Shown here: positions 41,153 through 48,153 of the stretch, one piece after another
Numbering within the stretch: position 1 is the stretch's first letter
Layout: every line of letters begins with the position of its first letter
Assembly (NCBI GenBank): GCA_032117595.1
Contig: JAULYZ010000052.1
Span: 1-64,000 of the forward strand
Source: WLJO01 sp032117595
GTDB taxonomy: Bacteria; Actinomycetota; Acidimicrobiia; Acidimicrobiales; Ilumatobacteraceae
Direction: 5' to 3'
DNA length: 64,000 nt
Notes under the pieces: model-generated
The model's input: the letters and a program-made list of their open reading frames with translations, nothing else
Database searches by the model: none
Told to the model about the DNA's origin: nothing
Made by a program: the position numbers and the translations under genes

Positions 41153-42599
41153 CGGTAACGATTCGCTCGACGACCTGCTCGGTGCGCGCAAGCCGCGTCG
41201 TCACGCCGGGGATGCCCTCGACGAGATGATTGCGGCAACGAAGTCAACGCGCGATGCCGGGGCAGCGCTCGACGAGTTGATCTCTGCTTCGGGTGCCCGT
41301 CCGCACGGGGCGCCGCCCGAAGACCGTGCTGCAGTTCGTCGACGTTGGGTCCTCGGACTTGCCGTTGCCGTCGGGCTGCTGGGTTTCTCAGGAATGGTGA
41401 CGGACGCCGTGGCAGTCACCCAGCTCGTCGGGGAGAGCAGCTCCACGTCGCTCGCTCTCGTCTTCCCGCTCGGTGGAGTCGGTCTCATCCTGATGGCGCT
41501 TCTCCAGAGCCGTTTCATCGACCGATATGCCCGCAAGACGGTGTTCGTCTCGCTGTGCTTCGTCTATGCGGCAATCTTCGCGGTGATGGCGGTGCTGTTC
41601 GCCACCGATGTGCCCACGCAGATCCCCTCTGCAATCGGCGTGATCCTCGCCGACCAGATGAACTTCATGCTGCCGGTGCTGGTCTGGACTCTTGCGGGTG
41701 ACGTCTTCACGGCTGGTCAGGCGGTGACCGTCTATCCAATCATCTCCCGGTCGCTGTACATCGGGAACATCCTCGGCTTCGGGACGGCAGCCGTCATCGG
41801 TGTCGTCTCGGATCGCACCGACTTCTCGCCGGCATGGCTGCTCGTGGCCCCGCCGCTGCTCCTCGTTGCAGTCGCCATCTTCGTACCCCGCATCCTCCAC
41901 GACGTCACCCTGTCCGAGGGCCACGGGAAGAACGAGTCTTCGAAGGAGTCGATGAGGCAGTCGTTCACCCTGCTGAAGGACCTCACCTCGTTCAAGTGGA
42001 TGCTGGTCGTCTCCCTCCTCGTCATGGCGGCCGGAGCCGTCCTCGAGTTTGGGTTCTTCGACGTGGCGAAGCAGACCATCGAGTCCACCGGTTCGCTCCA
42101 GGCGATCTACGCGGCGGTCTTCTGCGGCGTACTCGTGATCGGTCTCGCGATCCAGACCTGGTTGTCCACCCCGTTGATGCAGCGGGCGGGGATCGCCAAG
42201 GTTCTTCAGATCCTGCCGGTCGCCACACTGGTGGCGTCAATCGTGATGGTGATTGCCGGCGCGACCGAGCAGATCGTTGTCGCCATTGTGGCGATTGCAA
42301 TCTGGCGCACACCTCGCAGCAGCATTGACTTCGTCGGTCGTCAGGCAGCGATGGCGTCCGTGCCGGACAATCAGCGAGCCCGGTTCTCCAACCTCATCAA
42401 CGTGGTACCGGTTGGCGTCGCCTTCACGGTCGTTGCGGGGCCGATCGGTCTTGCCCGTCTCGCCGACAATCGCTGGCTAGCCCCCGTCGTCGCTGTTGCA
42501 CTCGCGCTGGTCGCCGTCGTGGCAAGTCGCAAGGTCGTCAAGACGTGGGACGATACGCAGTTGTCGTACCGACTCAAGCGCCGCAAGCGCCTGGGCTGA
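41145..42599 (+). CDS. MFS-type membrane protein with N-terminal 17-residue repeats
   Basis: 484 residues from GTG 41145, overlapping the preceding gene by 8 bases. Residues 6-56 are three imperfect 17-residue repeats, each beginning (D/A)(S/A)LD(D/E)(L/M)(L/I). About 12 membrane segments follow from residue 70, without clear MFS motif A; 'RFIDRYARKTVFVSL' is the nearest match. A large loop 'SEGHGKNESSKESMRQSFTLLKD' sits mid-protein, and the C-terminus is basic ('YRLKRRKRLG'). It could be a transporter or a receptor-like transducer for the coupled Cache-HAMP protein. Confidence 0.78.
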   Translation: MSDGNDSLDDLLGARKPRRHAGDALDEMIAATKSTRDAGAALDELISASGARPHGAPPEDRAAVRRRWVLGLAVAVGLLGFSGMVTDAVAVTQLVGESSSTSLALVFPLGGVGLILMALLQSRFIDRYARKTVFVSLCFVYAAIFAVMAVLFATDVPTQIPSAIGVILADQMNFMLPVLVWTLAGDVFTAGQAVTVYPIISRSLYIGNILGFGTAAVIGVVSDRTDFSPAWLLVAPPLLLVAVAIFVPRILHDVTLSEGHGKNESSKESMRQSFTLLKDLTSFKWMLVVSLLVMAAGAVLEFGFFDVAKQTIESTGSLQAIYAAVFCGVLVIGLAIQTWLSTPLMQRAGIAKVLQILPVATLVASIVMVIAGATEQIVVAIVAIAIWRTPRSSIDFVGRQAAMASVPDNQRARFSNLINVVPVGVAFTVVAGPIGLARLADNRWLAPVVAVALALVAVVASRKVVKTWDDTQLSYRLKRRKRLG

Positions 42600-42605
42600 G
42601 CCGGA

Positions 42606-43280
42606 TCACGTCCGTTCGCGGAGCGGTCGGGGCCGATCGACCTCGGCGCCGCACAGCGTTGCTACCCACGGAATGTCGGGATCGAGGCCGTAGACGTCGA
42701 GCAGGAACGCCGCAGCCGCCGGCTGGTACACCCTCGGTTGCAACTCGGCCACCTGCTCGGGGTCGAGGCCGTCCGGTGGGAGCCAGATGAGGGTGAGCCG
42801 CTCGGTCTCGGGTCCGAGCTCGCGCCACCGCATCAGGTGAACCGGTGCTCGGTACTCGATGGGCAGGGGAATCCACCCGGAGGTCAACAGCACCGGGAGT
42901 GCGCTGTCGGAGGACTCTGCGATCGAGCCGAGCCAACCGTCGGCGATGATGTTCGAGACCAGCGAGCGTCGCGTAGCAGTTGCCCAGTGGTAGAAGCGCT
43001 TGCCGCGGAAGGCGAGCTTTCTGAATGGCTTCTCCACGGTGCCGAAGATCACGACATGAAGCCGCCGGGTGACGTTGATATCGGCCACCTGGTACGACGC
43101 CGTCGTGCCGTCGACCGTGTACGCCCACTGTGCCGCGATGAGACCGTCGCGTGGCGCAGGGAGATGGGCGTCGCGACGCATCTGGTCGGGCACGAACGGG
43201 TAGTCGGTGAAGTTCTCCAGCTGGATACGGCACAGGTCGTCGAGCAGGTGCAGGTTCCTGCCGCCGGTGACGTCGAACAT
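42606..43280 (-). CDS. Conserved-looking protein of unknown function
   Basis: 224 residues from ATG 43280. The frame stays open upstream as far as a TAG near 43388, without ATG, GTG or TTG, so a rare CTG start near 43350 is conceivable. No signal or membrane segment. The middle 'YQVADINVTRRLHVVIFGTVEKPFRKLAFRG' faintly resembles a GNAT core, but the acetyl-CoA loop is not convincing. Rich in Trp and Pro near the C-terminus. It is convergent with the MFS gene 7 bases away and downstream of the decarboxylase/winged-helix gene on the same strand. Confidence 0.6.
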   Translation of the reverse strand: MFDVTGGRNLHLLDDLCRIQLENFTDYPFVPDQMRRDAHLPAPRDGLIAAQWAYTVDGTTASYQVADINVTRRLHVVIFGTVEKPFRKLAFRGKRFYHWATATRRSLVSNIIADGWLGSIAESSDSALPVLLTSGWIPLPIEYRAPVHLMRWRELGPETERLTLIWLPPDGLDPEQVAELQPRVYQPAAAAFLLDVYGLDPDIPWVATLCGAEVDRPRPLRERT

Positions 43281-43437
43281 CTTGACGATCTCTCCGGTGT
43301 CGGCGGTGTCGATGAGGAGCGGTTGGCCGTCTCCGGTGGTGCTCAGAGAACCCCCAGGGAATGTGTGGTGACTGCTCCGGTCACGCTACCCAACGCCCGC
43401 AGCAGCGGGAACGGCACTGCTGTCGGGGCGCAACGAT
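43281..43437. other. 157-base intergenic region
   Basis: Lies between the unknown gene (start 43280) and the end of the ALDC/winged-helix gene (43438). I see no RNA gene; a minus-strand TAGCGT at about 43388-43383 could be a -10 element for the unknown gene. Confidence 0.3.
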
Positions 43438-44427
43438 TCACAGGTCGCCCAACAGCTCGGCGGCGCGTGCCGGTATCCGCTGGCCCCGTGCCCGCAGCGT
43501 GATTCGCCAGCGCGGGCTTCCTCCGAGACCGGCCACGCCGCCGCTGAGTTCCTCGACGAAGCCACGATCAGCGAGCCAGGTGAGCCGACTCAGGATCTCT
43601 CCCTCGTCGACATCGAGTTGCGCAGCAAGGTGCTGAACAGAGAGCGCGCCCCGACGGAGGAGCAGTCGCTGCAGGGAGCGGAGTTCCGGGGGCATCTCGA
43701 GCAGTTCGATCATCGAGCGGTCGGGGAGCGTGATCGCGATGTCGTGGGTTGATGACACGCTCAATTCCGCATCGGCCACCACGAGTTCGTGGTTGTGGCC
43801 CCCGGTGGTGCGTCCGGAGTCCAGACCATGGAGGTGCAGACCGCCGATGGTTGCACCACCGTCGAGCGCCGGGAACCGGAAGCCGACGAAGACACCCTCG
43901 AAGTCGTGGTGCTCCCAGCGGACCTCGTCGGAGGCGCACACCTCGGTGTAGGGCCGGTACGGCGGTGTCTGCGCCGGAACGCTGCGGACCAGCACTCTCG
44001 AGAAACGTCCCTCGAGCCGGACTGCGACCACTGCGTTGGGGTCGTCGACGAGTTCATCGATCCGGGCAGAGACGCCGTCCCGGTCGATGCCAGCCACACG
44101 GGTGGTCGTGGGCGACTCCATGTTCGTGAGGACGACGAACGGCGTCTTGGTCTCGGGCGTGACGATGTTGGTGGCGCCCGTCGAAGCGACCCTCCAGGGC
44201 ACCCCGTCCACGACGACGAGTTCGCCGTCGAGGCGATCGACGGTGCCGAGCCCGTGATCGCCGGCCTGCATCACATCGCCGATGGTGACGACGCCGTCAT
44301 AGCCGCCGTCGAGGAGCACGTTGGCGAGCGTGAGCTGGAAGATGGAGTCACCTGCTGCGCAGGCCGCGCTCCCCCCGCGTTGGCGCTGCAGCGTGATCGC
44401 CGCAGTGAGCCCTGCGTCGAGTCCCAT
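43438..44427 (-). CDS. Acetolactate-decarboxylase-like domain fused to a winged helix
   Basis: 329 residues. Residues 25-240 match alpha-acetolactate decarboxylase: 'FQLTLANVLLDGGYDGVVTIGD', 'LGTVDRLDGELVVVDG', 'VRSVPAQTPPYRPYTEV' and the zinc site His198-x-His200 ... His211 ('LHLHGLDSGRTTGGH', with the family's 11-residue spacing). Glu69 and Arg148 are also present. Residues 250-315 form a winged helix ('GALSVQHLAAQLDVDEGEILSRLTWLADRGF'). The fusion suggests a regulator that senses a metabolite, or a regulated enzyme; no acetolactate synthase is nearby. It starts 9 bases after the gene at 44437. Confidence 0.8.
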   Translation of the reverse strand: MGLDAGLTAAITLQRQRGGSAACAAGDSIFQLTLANVLLDGGYDGVVTIGDVMQAGDHGLGTVDRLDGELVVVDGVPWRVASTGATNIVTPETKTPFVVLTNMESPTTTRVAGIDRDGVSARIDELVDDPNAVVAVRLEGRFSRVLVRSVPAQTPPYRPYTEVCASDEVRWEHHDFEGVFVGFRFPALDGGATIGGLHLHGLDSGRTTGGHNHELVVADAELSVSSTHDIAITLPDRSMIELLEMPPELRSLQRLLLRRGALSVQHLAAQLDVDEGEILSRLTWLADRGFVEELSGGVAGLGGSPRWRITLRARGQRIPARAAELLGDL

Positions 44428-44436
44428 TGCGGGCGG

Positions 44437-45000
44437 TCAGCCCTTTGCGGATCGCTTCTGACCGCGCAGCGACGCAAAGAGTCCCTGATCTGCGGCAAAC
44501 GCCGAGCTCGAGGGCTTCCCCGTGACCTTCTGGTACGCGGCGTCGAACCCTGGTGTTCCGACGCCGAAGGCATCGGCGATGTGCCGGGACTTGTTGCGCG
44601 GCATCTCGTGCCGGAGCGACATCTGGTGCAGCACCTCGGCACGCAGTGGCATCTCTGTGGGCAGGAGGATCTTCCAAGCATTCGCCGTTGCGTCGATTGC
44701 CTTGGTCTCGCCGCCCCCGGTTGCCCGTCGAGCGTTGCGGAACGACTCGATGAACGCAGCGTCGGCCTCGCCGGGAAGGTCACGGCGGAGCAGCTCGGAG
44801 TCGGCATCCCACAGCATGTTGAGCATGAGCCCTGCCTCGGGGGCGGCGGTCACCATGGCGGCTCGTCGGTCCTTGACCCGACGAGCCTCTTGTTCGATGA
44901 GGTAGAGGAGCGCCCGAGCACGCCGGACCCGCGAGAGTCCTCCCCCTTGGATCTCCTCGCGGCTGAACAGTTCGTCGCTCAACCGACCCTCCTTGTGCAT
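44437..45000 (-). CDS. Protein of unknown function in the signalling-like island
   Basis: 187 residues, helical and charged. Features seen: 'SREEIQGGGLSRVRRARALLYLIEQEARR' at the N-terminus, a central 'MLNMLWDADSELLRRDLPGEADAAFIESFRNARR' and 'LHQMSLRHEMPRNKSRHIADAFGVGTPGFDAAYQKVTG'. No signal peptide, membrane segment or catalytic motif is recognised. It is first in a two-gene unit with the decarboxylase/winged-helix gene and diverges from the ParA gene, sharing an 86-base control region. It is a candidate partner of the ParA-like ATPase, by position only. Confidence 0.65.
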   Translation of the reverse strand: MHKEGRLSDELFSREEIQGGGLSRVRRARALLYLIEQEARRVKDRRAAMVTAAPEAGLMLNMLWDADSELLRRDLPGEADAAFIESFRNARRATGGGETKAIDATANAWKILLPTEMPLRAEVLHQMSLRHEMPRNKSRHIADAFGVGTPGFDAAYQKVTGKPSSSAFAADQGLFASLRGQKRSAKG

Positions 45001-45086
45001 GGCGACATCGCCCTGAACTATGGTACTGAATACGGCACAGGGATTCCCAGCCCGTGCCCGCTGCGCAAAAAACCGGAGGCCGCACC

Positions 45087-45845
45087 GTGAGCAAGATCGT
45101 TTCCGTCCACTCCTTCCGCGGGGGCACGGGCAAGAGCAACAACAGCGCGAATATCGCGGCCCAACTGGCGATCGCTGGCAAGCGGGTGGCGGTGGTGGAC
45201 ACCGACGTTCAGTCGCCCGGTATCCACGTGCTCTTCGGCTTCGACGAGCAGATCACCGGCAAGGTCCTCAACGACTACCTCTACGGCAACTGCGGGATCA
45301 CCGAGGCCGCTCACGACGTCACCGGCCGGCTCGGAGCCGTGGCTCCGGGAGGCACGCTCTACCTCGTGCCCTCCAGCATCAAGGCGGCCGACATTGCCAA
45401 GGTGCTTCGTCAGGGATACGACGTCGAACTGCTCAACGAGGGCTTCCGTGCCCTCGTGAAGGACCTCAAGCTCGACGTGCTCATCATCGACACGCACCCG
45501 GGCCTCAACGAGGAGACGCTGCTCTCCATCACCATCAGCGATGTGCTGCTGTTGATCCTCCGTCCCGACAAGCAGGACTACCAGGGGACGGCCGTGACCG
45601 TCGACATCGCTCGTCGGCTCGAGGTCCCGGAGTTGTTGCTCCTCGTGAACAAGGTGCCCTCCAACGCTGATCGCAGCGCCGTGGCGTCCGATGTGTCGTC
45701 GGCCTATGGCGCCGAGGTGGCCGGTGTGCTGCCGCTCAGCGAGGACATCGTTGCGAACGCTTCGGGTGGTCTGTTCAGCGTGACGAGTCCCGACCACATC
45801 TGGTCGCAGATCGTCAAGCAGGTCGCTGCGCGCATCGGCGCCTGA
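45087..45845 (+). CDS. ParA/MinD-family ATPase with altered Walker A
   Basis: 252 residues from GTG 45087, with GGAGG at 45075-45079. The P-loop is 'FRGGTGKS' (residues 10-17): Lys16 is present, but the signature Lys of deviant Walker A motifs (KGGxGK) is Arg11. Other motifs: 'VVDTDVQSPGIHVLFGFDE' (switch I region) and 'LIIDTHPGLNEETLLS' (Walker B/switch II). ParA-like ATPases position proteins or control partners. This subfamily is seen in cyanobacteria and actinobacteria beside regulatory genes, but its role is not established as far as I know. The HATPase/GNAT gene follows 22 bases later. Confidence 0.88.
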   Translation: MSKIVSVHSFRGGTGKSNNSANIAAQLAIAGKRVAVVDTDVQSPGIHVLFGFDEQITGKVLNDYLYGNCGITEAAHDVTGRLGAVAPGGTLYLVPSSIKAADIAKVLRQGYDVELLNEGFRALVKDLKLDVLIIDTHPGLNEETLLSITISDVLLLILRPDKQDYQGTAVTVDIARRLEVPELLLLVNKVPSNADRSAVASDVSSAYGAEVAGVLPLSEDIVANASGGLFSVTSPDHIWSQIVKQVAARIGA

Positions 45846-45867
45846 GAAAACTCTCCGGCGGCGAGTC

Positions 45868-47358
45868 GTGACCATGATCGCTGCCACCGGACCCTCGGAT
45901 CCCACGGGGCGTGCTGCGCTCTCGGCTGCTGCGCGGGCAGCAGCAGCATCGCTCGGGGGTCCCGGTGAGATCGCCGGTCTGGCAGTGCAACTCCTCGCTG
46001 AGGACGCCTCGGCGCGCATGACGGTCGTCGAGGAGGCATCGACGCTCGACCTCGAGATGACGGTCGACGGTACCGAGTTGGTGCTCACGGTCTACGACCG
46101 CGGCGAACCCGTCAGCGGACCCTCGCCGCGTCTGCTTGCGCTCGTCGACCTTGGCTTCATGACCGCCGCCGACGGGCACATCGACGAGGGCCGCAATGCT
46201 GGCGTCGTGCGCCTTGCACTGCCCTCGCACGGACGGCTGGTGAGCGACGAGGGTGTCGAGGTGCTCGGGGAGGAACCCCCGCTCTCCGATGCGCCCGTCA
46301 CGGTGCGCGAACTCCGGGTGGGGGATGCTCCGGCACTTTCACGCTGCATCTACCGCTGCTACGGCTGGAGTTACCCGGGGGTGAACCTCTACTACCCCGA
46401 CCGCGTCGCCGCATCGATCGAGAGTGGCAAGCGAATCGGTGAGGTTGCCGTCGACGAGAACGGCGAGGTAGCCGCGCATTGGGGTGCAGTCTTCGTAGCC
46501 GATGGCGTCGTGGAGACCGGTGGGACGGTGACCGATCCGCGTTTCCGACGTCGCGGTCTCGCCAACGACCTCGGCGATCGCCTGCTGGCACGACTGCGTT
46601 CGATGGGCGTGCGGGGCCGCCTGCGCGAACCGGTGCTCACCCACTCGGCAACGCAGGCAATCGCACTGCGCGAGGGCGCGCACCTGGTCGGTGTGCAGTT
46701 GCATGCGATGTTGCCGATCCAGCAGGTGGGGATCACCGACGGAATGACTGAGGAGCGGGCGTCGCTCACGGTGATGTACAGCCCGCTCGGGGAAATGAAC
46801 CCTGCAACGCTCTGGATCCCCGGACCGTTCGAGGCGCTGGCGCGGCGGATCCTCGAGCCCAGCGGCTGGCCGCGCGAGATCGGCGCAGTGCGTGCGGCGG
46901 TTGCAGTGCCCCCGGCATCGGTGGTCGGTTCGTCGTACGACGCGTTCAACCGAGTGGGTGTCGTGGAGGTGACGGTGGTCGGTGACGACCTCATCGACGC
47001 TGTCGACGAGTCGATCTCGCAATTCAAGGCCGCCGGTGCCGATGTGGTGCGTGTGCATCTCCCCGCAACACAGCCTGCCCTCCCGGCGCTCGGTGCCGGG
47101 CTCGGTGCACTCGGGCTCGGCTTCTGCGCACTCCTCCCCGATTACGGGCCCTTCGGCGACGCGCTCGTCCTGCAGTGGCTCCGCGATCCAGCGGTCGACA
47201 CGTCGTCATTCGTCTTTGCCTCGGATCACGTCCGAGAGGTCACCGAGGAGATCCTGGCGAAGGTGCGCGAAGTTGGGTCGGAGGGCGACCGTCTCCGGCG
47301 CCGCCACGCCCGCCGCCAGAGACTGTTCGCCGCGCTTCCCGGTTCTTCGGGGAGCTGA
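45868..47358 (+). CDS. HATPase-like domain fused to GNAT acetyltransferase
   Basis: 496 residues. Residues 1-125 look like a degenerate RsbW/anti-sigma type HATPase: 'ELVLTVYDRGEPVSG' (G1-box-like) and 'EGRNAGVVRLALP', but the N-box Asn is not visible, so kinase activity is doubtful. Residues 143-290 are a GNAT domain with acetyl-CoA loop 'RFRRRGLANDLGDRLLARL'. The C-terminal 200 residues ('VAVPPASVVGSSYDAFNRVGVVEVTVVGDD') have no clear match. Start GTG 45868 or ATG 45874. Probably in one unit with the ParA gene. Confidence 0.75.
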   Translation: MTMIAATGPSDPTGRAALSAAARAAAASLGGPGEIAGLAVQLLAEDASARMTVVEEASTLDLEMTVDGTELVLTVYDRGEPVSGPSPRLLALVDLGFMTAADGHIDEGRNAGVVRLALPSHGRLVSDEGVEVLGEEPPLSDAPVTVRELRVGDAPALSRCIYRCYGWSYPGVNLYYPDRVAASIESGKRIGEVAVDENGEVAAHWGAVFVADGVVETGGTVTDPRFRRRGLANDLGDRLLARLRSMGVRGRLREPVLTHSATQAIALREGAHLVGVQLHAMLPIQQVGITDGMTEERASLTVMYSPLGEMNPATLWIPGPFEALARRILEPSGWPREIGAVRAAVAVPPASVVGSSYDAFNRVGVVEVTVVGDDLIDAVDESISQFKAAGADVVRVHLPATQPALPALGAGLGALGLGFCALLPDYGPFGDALVLQWLRDPAVDTSSFVFASDHVREVTEEILAKVREVGSEGDRLRRRHARRQRLFAALPGSSGS

Positions 47359-47376
47359 GACGGCGCCGCCAGAAGG

Positions 47377-48153
47377 TCAGCGGGCGATCATCCCGGCCGA
47401 CAGATCGATGTCGGCGCCGCTGAGGGCGCGCATCTGCAGCATCGCGATGAGCGCGTCGCCGACTTCGTGTTCCTCGACGAGACGCCCGAGTGCCGCGCGC
47501 GAGACGAAGGCGCGCTCAGCCTCGCCGGGCGTCGTCCCGGTGCGTTCGGCCTCGAGCCTGAAGTTGCGTGTCATCCGCTCACCGCGGACCGGACCCGGTG
47601 ACAGCGAGTTGACCCGGACCCCACGCGGACCTGCCTCGAAGGCAAGCGTGGTGGTCAGCCCGATGATGGCGATCTTGGAGGCGGTGTACGGCGTGCGCGC
47701 AGCGAGGGGCCGCTTTCCGCTCACCGACGCAAGGTTCACGACATCGCCGTCACCGCGCCGGTACATCGCCGGCAGGAACGCGCGACACATCAGGTAGACG
47801 CTCCGCACGTTCACCGCAAAGACCTCGTCCCACTCCTCGGGGGTGACGTCGACGATCTCGGCGACGGGCCCCGCGATGCCGGCGTTGTTCACGAGGATCG
47901 ACAGGTCCTCGTCGACGAGCGCTGCCCGGAGACGGTCCACCGAGGCAGGATCGGACACGTCGCAGGGTTCTGGACGAGCCACACCACCCAGTTCGACGAT
48001 TTCGGCGGTGACGAGCTCGAGTTGTTGCTCCCGCCGGCCGACGAGGATCACCCGCGCCCCAGCACGGGCAAGTGCAAGCGCCATCACCCGCCCGAGGCCG
48101 CTGCCGGCACCGGTGACGAGTGCAGTCCGTCCTGCAACTGCCTCGACCGTCAT
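47377..48153 (-). CDS. Short-chain dehydrogenase/reductase
   Basis: 258 residues. 'ALVTGAGSGLGRVMALALARAG' binds the nucleotide, with 'VILVGRRE' next; 'ILVNNAGIAGP' follows; catalytic residues are in 'VNLASVSGKRPLAARTPYTASKIAI'; 'SLSPGPVRGERM' is the substrate loop. ATG 48153 overlaps the TGA of the HisD-family gene, so the two dehydrogenases probably act in sequence on the same alcohol or aldehyde. The end is 19 bases from the convergent GNAT fusion gene. Confidence 0.9.
   Translation of the reverse strand: MTVEAVAGRTALVTGAGSGLGRVMALALARAGARVILVGRREQQLELVTAEIVELGGVARPEPCDVSDPASVDRLRAALVDEDLSILVNNAGIAGPVAEIVDVTPEEWDEVFAVNVRSVYLMCRAFLPAMYRRGDGDVVNLASVSGKRPLAARTPYTASKIAIIGLTTTLAFEAGPRGVRVNSLSPGPVRGERMTRNFRLEAERTGTTPGEAERAFVSRAALGRLVEEHEVGDALIAMLQMRALSGADIDLSAGMIAR

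Noticed and set aside
43281..43390. Upstream extension of the 42606-43280 gene from a CTG codon
   Set aside because: The frame is open, but CTG starts are rare and there is no homologue to confirm it; kept only as a note.
44437..45845. Plasmid-type ParAB partition or toxin-antitoxin locus
   Set aside because: No ParB motif, no parS-like repeats, and the 187-residue neighbour has no toxin or antitoxin features; all surroundings are chromosomal.
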